Assembly: GCA_006386115.1 (NCBI GenBank)
Contig: VFIW01000059.1
Location: forward strand, 124,001-188,000
Origin: Globisporangium splendens
Lineage: Eukaryota; Oomycota; Peronosporomycetes; Pythiales; Pythiaceae
Reading direction: 5' to 3'
DNA length: 64,000 nucleotides
Of the stretch, positions 54,318 through 64,000 are shown piece by piece. Position 1 is the stretch's first letter. Each line of letters begins with the position of its first letter. The notes beneath the pieces are model-generated. The model was given only the letters and a program-made list of their open reading frames with translations, did no database searches and was not told the origin of the DNA. The position numbers were made by a program, and so were the translations under genes.

Positions 54318-56076
54318 TTACCAGCAATGTGCTGCAAACTCATTCGCATCCTCGGCTTCGCACTCGGTGATCACGTTCGCCAGCCGCTTGGCGCCTTCAA
54401 CTGGTCCACATGTCGCGAGGCAGTCGACGAGCGTGCGTTGCATATGAAGCTGCTTCGCGCGCATACTTTCACTTTTGATGTGAAAAACGAAATCGCATAG
54501 CCGTGAGTCCAGATGGCGTGAAGACCCATTTTTCGCGGAATTCTCAGCGTAGATCTCGTAGCATGTCTGGAACAGCATAGTACTACCGTCTGTGTTTTCG
54601 TTTTTCATCTCGGTCAAGATCATCCAGGCATTTTCGCGGATAACGAGACCTGCTCGCTCTGATGTGGAGAGCGACGTGAACGAGATCACCACCCGGTTCG
54701 AATCATGTTCCCTGTATTTACGAATCGCGATCACGCCGTCCAGAAGGATATCCTCGAATGATCTGGGCTCATAGTTGCTCGCACCAGCAGCTCCCTCTCT
54801 TTTCTACAAACACAAACATTGTTAGTACGAGACACAAGACCAGCGTATCATGTTTGCCAAATGGTATCACGCACTCTACAGCCAGGCACTTTCCAAGTGA
54901 ACTGGGTTTCATAGCTGTTTTCATCACGTCCCTTTCGTTTCTATCAAGCAAAAAAAGAGAAACCCAGCAAACGAAAATTACTGTCAGCACACGTTCCGTC
55001 ATGCTTCCTTGTACAGCACATTGCATCCACGTACTTTGCAACGGTGTTTCTCGAGATGTGCAGGGTCGACGTGCATGACATGGCTCCACAAGTGGGCTTC
55101 AAGTTGGCGCACCGAATAGGGCAATGGCGTGTTCGTTGTAAACTCTTGGACTTGCCCATGCACCGGGTCATCATACACATGGCTGTTGTTGAACACGCGC
55201 GACGTGTTGCGCAAATTGATTGTCGCTGTCACCTCGGAAACACGATCGTAGAGTCTGTCCACGAAATTAAACAACTGGGAGAAGATGAGCGCATCATGCC
55301 AGGCAATCGGTGTATGCTCTTCCTTTGGTGGCACCAACAGCTGCATGTCCTAATCGAATTATAAAAAGGAGAACACAACATTATCAGCAAACCGTGAGCA
55401 GCATTGCCAAAAGAGCAGCAGCGATTCGTACGTGCTGTGTGAGCTGCTTGTGGAGGACTTTCGCGACGGTTGTGCTCTGTTTGCGCCGTTTTACAAGCGC
55501 TTCCTTTAATTTCCGGTTGAGAGTCTCGGATTGTTGCAGTCTCTCGAGCTCCAGCATCGCGAGACCCCGGTCACTTGAGTTGTCCAGTGCATTCTCCAAG
55601 CATCTCACACTCGAGATATTCGAACCCGAAGGCTGCTTGTCGGCCAGTTCTTGGAGCCGAGCGAGCTGAGCCGTCAAGTGCAGCACTTGCTCACGCAACT
55701 CCCGTACTCGCGATACATCTCGCTGCCGCTTCTGAGGCTGTTTCTTGATGTCCACCAGCGAAGTACTCGCTTTGCGCTTGGACAATGTCGATCGCTGCTC
55801 TGCTAGCTGCGGATGCTGACTGGTGGTCGTAACGCGGCATTCCCGGTTCCTGGCTTCGCGACGAATTGTGGAAGAAGAAGAAGACGATGACGGAAGCCGA
55901 ATGTAGACACGCAGCGACTGATCCGAGTCCGTCGTGTCGTCGCTCGAGACGCCTGCATCCAGGTCAAAGCTGTTCGTCGTGATGGGATCATCGTCGAAAT
56001 GCGAAAACTCCTCGATGAACGCGAGCGCTTCGGCTAGCGTCGCGGCCTGCTCGTCCTCCAGCAACAGACAGCTCAT
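54318..56076 (-). CDS. Array gene 21: family protein, basic region degraded, duplicated exon start
   Basis: Exons are 56076-55432, 55349-55035 and 54803-54318. The product is 481 residues. MSCLLLEDEQAATLAEALAFIEEFSHFDDD is the start. The basic region reads IKKQPQKRQRDVSRVRELREQV with no Asn-x7-Arg; the zipper LREQVLHLTAQLARL is intact. The second helix is RLQQSETLNRKLKEALVKR. Exon 2 has HVYDDPVHGQVQEFTTNTPLPYSV. The gap before exon 3 is 231 bases, three times the norm, and holds a second exon-3-like start at 54940-54875 (RDENSYETQFTWKVPG) with its own CTTGATAG acceptor and a GTGCGT donor; it could be an alternative 22-codon exon. Exon 3 has EDILLDGVIAIRKYREHDSNRVVISFTSL and CYEIYAENSA. Confidence 0.82.
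54875..54940 (-). other. Possible cassette exon of array gene 21
   Basis: 66 bases in frame, bounded by TTGATAG and GTGCGT, coding KRKGRDENSYETQFTWKVPGCR-type sequence that resembles the normal start of exon 3. It would splice in phase 0 between exons 2 and 3. Confidence 0.4.
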
Positions 56077-56218
56077 GCGGATGAAACGTCCGGCGGTGTC
56101 GACGCAATGGGGTAGTTAAGCAGAGAGCGTGAATGGGAGTTGGGGAGCTCAAAATGGGGCAACACAGTGTAGGAGTGTGTGTGGTGTGCTGTCATAATCG
56201 ACTGATGATGGCACTGGC

Positions 56219-56230
56219 GGAGTGATGGTC
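56219..56230 (+). promoter_or_regulatory. GGAGTGATGGTC word upstream of array gene 21
   Basis: One mismatch from GGAATGATGGTC, 143 bases upstream of ATG 56076, on the opposite strand. Confidence 0.35.
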
Positions 56231-56518
56231 TCGTGATCAAAATGTCGATTTTCGTCCAATTAGAGTTCAGCCCGGTTATTTGGCTATGCACAGTGATAAA
56301 AAAATGTCAACTTTCAGTTTGAGGCGCTGTGGCATTGCATTTACGTTTGATGGTTTTCATCGGGCATTTACTTGCGTCCAGTGGCACACACTTGGCGCTT
56401 GCGACTTGTACGCGCATCTGCAAGTCGCTCATGCTCATTCGACAGAGAAATAACAAAACACCACGGAATGTTCTCCATGGAGTTCGCTTCCTCCATGCAA
56501 GTCGCCAGCACTACTTTT

Positions 56519-58168
56519 TCAGCACGCAGTCGATTCGATGAGAATCTGCTCTGCCGGCATCACCCCGCCAGTCTGGATCGTCTTGATATCCTCGAGCATG
56601 ATCGATTGCACGCGCAGCTGCAGGTCGCGCGTTTTGTCGCTCAACGCGTGCTGCACAAAGCCCCGGAGGTACTCCATTCGACCCTCTCCATCCATTGTTG
56701 CACCTGAACCTGACGTTCTTTTTTCTGCGTGGATCTGCGAATGCGTTTGGAACAGCGTCTGAGGCGGAGAAGCACCTGACTCATTTGAGTTTTCAGCCGA
56801 GCACGAAGCAGGAAGTGCCGACATGATCACCCAGCACGTTTCGCGAAATACCAGTCCGGTCCCTAATGCCACAAGCAACGACGTGACCACAAGGACAACG
56901 CGATGCGGAGACTTGACACATTTGCGCAGGATCGACACACCCTCGACCTGGATCTCCTCAAGCTGGCACTGAAAGTTCAACTTGACTTGCTTTTCATTCG
57001 TAAACACATCCCGCCCACGTTGCTTCTGTAAAGGAGCAGTAGGGAACACAACGAAACCAAAAGGTCAACAAAAAGATCAACAGCACTCCAAATTAAGCTC
57101 GAAATCAACACGCACTCGAGCGAACACGGAGCCAGTTGTCTCCGTAGCCGTGTCCATGCTCGCGAGTCGAGTCCACAGATACTTGTCAAGTTGCTGCAAC
57201 GAGCAGGGCAACGGTGTGTTCGTCGTGAACTTGTACACTTGGCCGAGCCCTGGATCTTGGTAGACATCGCTGGTGCTGAACACGTGCATGGTGTTTCGCA
57301 GGGTGATAGACGCGAAAACGTTTGCTACATCTTGGTAGCTCGTGTCCAGATACTGGTAAAGTTGATCGAAAACTTGCACATTGCTGGACACCACGTCGTC
57401 CGGCATGTTAAGGATGGCAATACGCTGGTGTTGATGCTGACGCTTTTGTTTTGGAGGTGATAGCAGCTCGTCATTCCGTGAGTTTTGATGAAGGAGAGAG
57501 TCCAGATCCTGTGAAAAATAGAGAATTCTTAGTGTTGCGGAATATTGGAGACCATGTAGCACACCATTGAGAGGACTCACATGGTTCGTGGTTTGCTTTC
57601 GAAACAGTTTTTGAAGCGCATGCGCGAATTTCGCTTGTTTTTTAATGGCTTCTTTCAATTTCCGATTCACGGACTCGGCTTCTTGGCGCTTCTCGAGCTC
57701 CACAAGCCCCACATTCCCGCTACATTTCTGGAGGTACGCGAGCTGATCCGTCAGGTGCAGCACTTGCTCGCGGAGCTCCTCAATTTCGTTCTTCCTGTAC
57801 TTGCGATTGCATCGAGTCTCTGGTTTCCTCGGCGCATCTCGTGTTGGCATTGGTTTCTTTTTCTGCGGCTTTTGCTGTTGACATGAAACAGTCGAAAGAA
57901 ACACCGTCCTGGGCTTGAAAGGCGGCGGCGAATGCATGGAACTGTTGGCGCTAGCAGTGTGGTCACCCGCATCTAATGAGTCCAGGGGGCTATCACTGCT
58001 GCGGCTGGCATCTTGTGAGCGCGTTGGGGACGAATCACCAAACCAGCGGGGGCTCAACGAGTGGTCCGAGTCGGTCGAATGAGTGTCCGAGTCGCCATCC
58101 CAGCTGTCGATGAACGCCAGCGCGTCGTCCAGCAGCGTCTGCTCGTCCTCCCACAGCAGGAAACTCAT
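56519..58168 (-). CDS. Array gene 22: family protein, shortened basic region
   Basis: Exons are 58168-57581, 57508-57116 and 57025-56519 (introns 72 and 90 bases; donors GTGAGT and GTGCGT). The product is 495 residues. MSFLLWEDEQTLLDDALAFIDSWDGD is the start. The basic region has lost about three residues (ETRCNRKYRKNEIEELREQV), breaking the Asn-x7-Arg spacing against the zipper LREQVLHLTDQLAYL. The second helix is KRQEAESVNRKLKEAIKKQ. The 72-base first intron is open in frame. Exon 2 is long (131 codons), with a Gln/His insert (KQKRQHQHQR) and [23 protein letters not shown]. Exon 3 has EEIQVEGVSILRKCVKSPHRVVLVVTSLLVALGTGLVFRETCW. Confidence 0.87.
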
Positions 58169-59019
58169 TGCGGCGTCTTCAAAGCGTGCTCGCACTGCTG
58201 CTTGCGAGTGTCTGAGCGTCGCGTTCTTGGTGACAATGCTGCTGTCCTTGCAGTCTTTGTCGGATCACCAAATTCTCAATGTTTGTAATAGACAATAACC
58301 TAAAGAAAGAGAATGTATAAAGGCATTTGGATTGTGGGAGTATGAACAATAAATCACTGCATAATGGTAGCCTCAATGGATTCATATTCTAATAACCTGT
58401 ATAAATCAATGAAGATGGTTTATCGACATGATTCCGCGTAATCGACGCGATTGCTTAATCAAACTGTTCATCATTCCGGCTCTGCAACATCGGAATGACA
58501 TACACTCTGTCAGAAATGAGCAGATGCTTTGCTGGTGGTAAATGAGAATGCCGCCACTCTTGACGGTGCCGTGTCCTCCTCAGCTCTCTGGAAAATGGTC
58601 CGAGATACCAGCGACATCGGTGGAGAACACGCCCGAGTCGTCTGTGACTGTGGCAAAATGGCAACCTAGGCTCCGTCTTTTTCCTCAACTGATGGTGGCT
58701 CTGACCGTGTGCAATGGGATGCCACGTCTCTGGGTATGTTCGGTATCATGGTGCTCTGATGCTGCCTGTTACGATGTTTCCAAACAATGCACGAGATCAA
58801 ATCGACGGTTTGCTTCACTCAATTAGAGACTCGGCTGAACCTCAAATACAACGCGTAAAAACAAGAGAATTGAAATGATACAATGACGATTCGCTCTATG
58901 GAAATAGTTTATGCAGTAACAAATGAGACTACAAGGATTGGCAGCGAAGAAAACACTGCGTCGAGCCAGCTACTGTCGATCGCTCTGGAGACTCAACGGC
59001 AGTCCACTCGCGGAGCTCT
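58169..59019. other. Spacer with GGAATGATG word
   Basis: GGAATGATGAAC is on the minus strand at 58466-58477, about 300 bases upstream of array gene 22. No gene is convincing; the 94-codon plus frame at 58542 lacks any motif. Confidence 0.35.
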
Positions 59020-60537
59020 TCACGACGGACAAAAGTGAGCAATCATCATCTTTTGGATGCGGAGGACGAACGAGCGGATCATGTCATGTTGCGCGTGCAG
59101 CACGAAATCATCGAAGGCAGCATCAAAGTCCCCAAGAGCGGTATCTCGCTTCTCTACGTTGTGTTGACAGCAAGTCTGGAACAGCGTCGAGTCCAGTGAT
59201 AACGGATTTTCCTTCTTTGCAGGAGTCATGATGAGCCACCCGCATTCACGAATGAGCAGCTCTTTCTTGGATGGAGCTACCAGCGCTGAAAACGTGATCA
59301 CAATCCGGTTCGGTTCCTCGAATTTCCGAATCGCACTCACACCATCGACGAGAACATCGCCTAATTGTGAGCGACAGTTCAACGTGAATTGCTTTTCAGT
59401 GCTTTTTGCATCAATCCCCTGCTTTTTCTATTCAAAACCAAAATGCACACACACACAGATAATTAGCCGCAGTTTGTGAAGGTGAAGCACTCTCAAATGG
59501 CGTACCTCCACGAACTCGTAGCCTGGCACTATCGTTGGATCAAAGCACGCGGTAAGATTTGAGTAGAACTGGTCGAGATCTGCCAACGAGCATGGCAATG
59601 GCGTGTTTGTTGTGTGCTCGAGCATTTTGCCCACGACTGGATCTAGATACATGTGGCCGCTGGCAGATATGCAAGTTGTGTCTCGAGCACTGAAAGCCTT
59701 GGTCACTCCAGGTGTCTTCTCGTAGAGAGCAGCGACTTTGTGATACAGGTCGAGAAGGACGCACGAGTACGGCTGACTTCTCAGCGGGAACGGGAGTCTT
59801 TGCTGCTGCTTCGACGACGTCATAGTTGACAAATACTCGATGTCCTATTTCACAGCAAAATACGCTCTTGTGAGGTGATGGCACGGGGCAGCAGTAGTAC
59901 GCCTTTTTCCACGACGTACCTTGGATATGGTCTGCTTCTGGAAGACCCCCTCCAGCGCCTGAACCATCTTGCCTTGGGCATTGAGCTTTTTCTTCAGCTT
60001 GCGATTCTGAGTCTCAGATTCGTGCAACGCATCCAGCTCAAGCCGCACCTTCTCCATCTCATCGGACAGATGTCCTTGATGTGATTCTGCAATATTGCTA
60101 CTGGCAGTCTTTGCATGATGTTGCTGTCGTCGGATAGTTTGACGCACTCGTGCTCGTCGAGACGCTTTGATCTTTCTCCAGTGCGCAAGCTGCGCCGTCA
60201 GCTCCACCACCTGCTCACGGAGAGCGAGGATCTCAGTTTTCACATGCTTTCGAACTCGCGTCTTCGCTGGTTTCGATTTAACTCCGTTGCGCACCGCCTG
60301 CTTCGTGGATCCTGGTGTCTTCGAGTCCCACTTTTCCGTATTTGCATCGATCGGTAGCGTTGCCAGCGACAAAACAGGCGCAGAGAAACCCGCGAACTCG
60401 ATATTAGGAATTAGATCGTTCGGCTGGTCATACATTTTGGAACTTTCGACCTCATCGTCACATGGAATCCAGCCGTCAATAAACTCGAACGCGGCTTCCA
60501 ATGTGGTCATCAGCTCTTGCTCGACTAGGAACTGCAT
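59020..60537 (-). CDS. Array gene 23: family protein, basic region without Asn
   Basis: Exons are 60537-59920, 59844-59506 and 59427-59020 (introns 75 and 78 bases; donors GTACGT and GTACGC). The product is 454 residues. [29 protein letters not shown] is the start. The basic segment [21 protein letters not shown] resembles that of array gene 15 and lacks the Asn. The zipper is [15 protein letters not shown], and an Arg-rich region ([13 protein letters not shown]) follows. The second helix is [19 protein letters not shown]. Exon 2 opens DIEYLSTM, with [25 protein letters not shown]. Exon 3 is short, with [42 protein letters not shown] and [10 protein letters not shown]. It is the rightmost array member. 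Confidence 0.87.
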
Positions 60538-60570
60538 GAGAGTGGCCCAGTTTTGTGGTGCAGGCGTCAG

Positions 60571-60590
60571 ATTGGGAAATGAAATGATGC
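60571..60590 (-). promoter_or_regulatory. Initiator-like site of array gene 23
   Basis: The minus strand reads GCATCATTTCATTTCCCAAT: an initiator (TCATTTC) followed by an AT-rich element and an inverted CCAAT-like end, 34 bases before ATG 60537. Confidence 0.5.
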
Positions 60591-61040
60591 ACAGAAGTCA
60601 GTCGTGAGTTAATATTCTGCTCCTGGTGGATGGGAAGGCACTGTAGCATGATCAAAGTGATGATGCCAAGATCGGAGACGTGCACTCTGAAGAGCAACAG
60701 ATCGTCTAACGTCTGTTTTGCAAAGCATACACAATGACCATAAACTAGACGGTATTATATATTATCAGAGAGTACAAACGGTCATTAAATGGAGCTGATT
60801 GACACCTTGAATTCGTTTTTTGGCAGGGTAAGTGAACCAAAAGGAAGCGCAAAAGAGAGGGTACTCCAAATGTACTAATCCAACCTTCACTTTCCGACAA
60901 CTTGGATATGATTGGCTCGTCGGTTGGGTTACAGAGCAATCAGGGTTAGGACATGGTAATCAGGCTCAATTATTACTACCACATTTTTTCGTGTTGCACA
61001 AAAAGCTGCCGAGTTTCTGAATGAAAAAGCATCTTTTTGA
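60591..61040. other. Spacer, nothing recognised
   Basis: Apart from TGTACTAATC at 60871 (shared with promoter blocks at 45619 and 48147) no feature is seen. Confidence 0.35.
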
Positions 61041-62097
61041 TACAATATCAAGACGGTCTTCCTCGAGAGATGGATGAGCCGAACATTGACGGACCAAGCA
61101 CTCAACCTCTTCCTACCTCATATTGCTAGCCGCACAGCCCCGCCAGGTCAACGGTCTTTGCTCCGGGAATTGGAAAAGCACTTCGGGTTCATTACTCCGG
61201 AACACTCGACAGCACTACAGAAGCTTTGGTTTATCGTCACATCAAGCATCCCAGTATTGCTGTGGAGAACGAGAGTGGAAATAGTGCATGAACGGCAACA
61301 CCTCACTATCGAAGAAAGCACCCAGCGTGTGTGGACAGCGTGTGTGATGCAAGTGCGAGCTGTGGCTCATCGGATGAGAACGCTCAAAGGAGAAAAGATC
61401 AATGCAACTTGCCTGAGCCAACTGCTCAGCGTACTGGAGAGACAAGACTTGTCGCGCCAACTGGAAGAATGGGCGACGGCGCGTTTGTATTTCGATGGAG
61501 GTGCACGCGGCAACCCAGGTCCAGGAGGCAGCGGTTGGGCACTCATCTTCCTGAATGAACGAAGCAATCGATGGAGACTCAAAGCATGCGGCTATGCGTA
61601 CATGGGAACGGAAGTCACGAACAACCGGTGCGAATACAGCACAATGAAAGATGGCTTGGCATACAGTGCACACTACCTTCAGCACTATGAAGTCAAGTTG
61701 GAAGTCTTCGGAGATGGCAACAATGATTATCGCAGACCAGAACGGGTTCGCCTCAATACACCAGACCGAGTTGCAGCCACTAGCAGTCCGAGTAAACCAA
61801 ATCATCGCCAACTTTGCGTGGACCTCCTGGAATCACACAAAACGAGAACAAAACAAAATGGCCGATCTTCTCGCCAACATGGCAATGAACTCCAAGAATG
61901 CGAAGATACTCACCGACGAATCGCGGGGAAACGATCAAGTTCTTATGTCCCAAGTCGCAGCTCTACTCGACAATGAAATCGGTGCCACACCATCAACAAT
62001 TAGAAACACCTCACTCTCAGCAGTGTTAATGAGACTCAGGAATTCTCAAACTGTGTGTAGATCATAAGTTCAATAGAATCACCTTCTCTCTCTCTTG
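61041..62097 (+). mobile_element. LINE 3' fragment with RNase H domain (copy 3)
   Basis: The frame 61074-61976 followed by 61651-62067 carries the same protein as copy 1 at 22992-23955, in inverted orientation and about 95% alike by eye. The RNase H region shows RLYFDGGARGNPGPGG, NNRCEYS and NKMADLLANMAM, but a frameshift at about 61716 splits it after KLEVFGD, so the catalytic domain is broken here while it is intact in copy 1. It extends about 60 bases further 5' than copy 1 (MSRTLTDQALNLFLPHIASR). The (CT)n tail is at 62083-62095. Confidence 0.85.
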
Positions 62098-64000
62098 TTG
62101 GATTGACTAAAGTTCCCCAGCTTCACGCATCCAGCTACTGTTCACACCAATCCAACTTCTTTCAGAACAAGCTGAACTCAAAAAAATGAATGGAGGCTTG
62201 TCAGTACCCAACATCAGAACTGAGCTGATGACGATGAGTGCCACAGCAGTCTCCAAATGGGCAATCACTACCTCTCACATCGATCAGGTCATCGGGGAAA
62301 TCTTGCTGCACAACACAAGGGCTTCTTCGACGTACATCACGCCGCTCGATGCAATCCCAAGGCGGCCACTCCAGCTTCGTGATAACATGTGGACAACTGG
62401 CGCGGCATTATGTGCGTCGCTCCATTCTTGACCCTATGAGCCCAGAGAACGTGACAATGTACGTTGGTGTTACGAGCACTTCAAGTCGACAATTGTGCAG
62501 ACTCAATGGGACGGCGATGTGTTCCAGATCGACCTCAGCTCTAAAATGTCTGACAGGCTTCCAGGTATCATCGCTGAAAGACGAAAGCTACGTGGGACAT
62601 TCTGTGCAGAATGGCTGCCATACATGACCTCGACCGCAGATGGGTGGCTTCTTGATTCCAACGGCTCCCCTTACAAGCTTGCTCACACATCATTATCAGT
62701 TGGAACAGCACAACTGGGTGACATACTTCGATTGGAGTGGATAAGACCAGGAGTGCTTAACTTCATCCCAACATGTGGAATCTCCGGATTCTCCCGGCCG
62801 TCTATTAGAGCGCTCGAGCGGTTATGTGCTACGTTGGTATCCAACTTCCCACAGCTTCTGTATCGACCACAGCAAACAAATGTGCTTCGGCCGTACAACG
62901 GACAACGTCATTATAACCACGAATGGCATCTGCACACCAGTGAAGCAACTCGGACCCACGTCGACACGACCCTAGTCAAAGCTACGCATATAGTTCACTC
63001 CGCAATGGACTGTGACGTCATGGCAACAAGAGACTTGAACGGGCAGAAGGTGTCGTTCCATGCACATCCACGCTTCACAAGAATCGTGCAACTATGGGGT
63101 GGCAACGGACGATACAATACGACCAGATCTTCCTATCGGCAACAAGTTGCAGCAACGAGGACACAAATTGGCAAAGATACTCGAGATGCAGCAGTCAACA
63201 AAGCTGTCCATACAGCAGGATCTCTGTGGCCATGACTGCAATTAATCCAATGGAGCGAATTACACAACATCCCAGGGATTACTGCTTATACAGCCCAGAC
63301 TCTTCTCCAGCTGAAAGCCAACCGACTCTCCATGTGGAACTATGAGAAAGCTGATCTATCCTGCTCGAATCCCGAATGCTCCCAAGTTGTCCAATCTGCT
63401 GTTCAACATCTCTTCTGGGAGTGTCCGAAAGCCAAACTGGTGTGGAACTACTTTTATGCGCTATGGGCGAAGATCGGAATCACTCCTGGTCACGACCCCG
63501 CAATCTGGATCTTCAGTCTGGATCTACCACATACTCCAAGGCATGCATGGACCACGATCAAGAGACACATTATCGGACACAAGTGCTCCAATGAACATCT
63601 CCAAGATCACCTCTATCCCGTCGCACACATGCTGTGGCGATATACGAGCGCGTCGCTCATACATGCCATTTGGTGTGCGCATCTGCGACGCATGGATTCG
63701 GATCCAATCGAATCGACTGCTGAGATGGCGATCACGACGACCAGATTAGAGGCAGGAATGCGAAACCTCACACGACTCGCTGAAGCGCAAGCTGGAGACT
63801 CTGACGGTCACACGGTTGCGGCAGTTCTCAAGGCATATGTCGACTGCTTTCTCAACCAAACCGACGCCATCCCCTTGACTCCAAATGATACTCGCGGCGT
63901 TTACCTGTTGTTTTTCGATGGTGGATCACGCGGCAATCCATGACCAGGAGGGACTGGATCCATTATCGTGCGTGTCCATAAGGACTCGCACACAGCCAGT
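62098..64000 (+). pseudogene. Different LINE: C-terminal ORF2 remnant, runs off window
   Basis: The first recognisable piece is GGLSVPNIRTEL at about 62192, the post-RT segment of LINE polymerases. A long frame at 62495-63235 (WLLDSNGSPYKLAHTSLSVG, MATRDLNGQKVSFHAHPRF) follows, then at 63332-63943 the RT-associated zinc region (CSNPECSQVVQSAVQHLFWE) and the start of RNase H (GVYLLFFDGGSRGNP), where TGA at 63941-63943 replaces a Gly codon. At least two frameshifts are needed to join the pieces. It is related to, but distinct from, the LINE of copies 1-3; the RT itself is missing from the left side, so it is 5'-truncated at about 62098, directly abutting copy 3. Confidence 0.75.

Noticed and set aside
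1..64000. CRISPR arrays, bacterial operons, rRNA or tRNA genes
   Set aside because: No regular direct repeats with spacers, ribosome-binding sites or recognisable RNA genes were seen; intron-containing genes mark the DNA as eukaryotic.

Overview
The window looks like oomycete nuclear DNA (Phytophthora, Pythium or downy-mildew type). Genes are compact, with one or two introns of about 65-100 bases, and several starts sit just downstream of oomycete-type initiators (YCAYTYY, often GCTCATTT). The species cannot be fixed from the sequence alone.

The dominant content is one gene family: 23 members or remnants between 1 and 60537, called array genes 1-23 here. The full architecture is three exons joined by two phase-0 introns. 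Exon 1 holds an N-terminal box (ATLEEALAFID-like), an acidic Ser/Asp-rich stretch, a bZIP-like basic region with a three-heptad zipper, and a second helix (LQxSExLNRKLKxAL). Exon 2 has a conserved (Q)DPxxGQxFExTSNTPL block. Exon 3 has GxIxVDGISAVRKF, TSLLxPxGTGLLFREnGW and CYRLYLEKRD blocks and a C-terminal helix. From memory, oomycete databases label such proteins 'M96 mating-specific family' or START-like; no search was run. The likely role is DNA-binding dimers with a ligand- or protein-binding tail, which is inference. Ten copies keep the canonical N-x7-R basic motif; the other readable ones have lost or altered it. Array gene 3 (13323-15024) is the most divergent member. Six canonical copies run head to tail at 24.4-37.2 kb, a Met-zipper subgroup lies at 43.9-51.8 kb, and a mostly basic-region-eroded subgroup lies at 52.4-60.5 kb on the minus strand.

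The left end, 1.7-11.9 kb, is a nest of retroelements. A gag zinc-knuckle relic is followed by parts of a minus-strand Ty3/gypsy element B, and then by a nearly full-length plus-strand Ty3/gypsy element A (4050-11633) with two LTRs, gag, protease, RT, RNase H, integrase and chromodomain. Element A is disabled by two nonsense codons and two frameshifts. Both elements carry a large antisense reading frame over the pol 3' end; in element A it is intact and encodes a long coiled coil.

A short-chain dehydrogenase gene lies at 16886-17698. RNase H-bearing LINE fragments lie at 22992-23955 (minus) and 61041-62097 (plus), on either side of the main array in inverted orientation. A third 100-base tail lies at 30613-30719. 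A different LINE fragment fills 62098-64000. No rRNA, tRNA or CRISPR was recognised.
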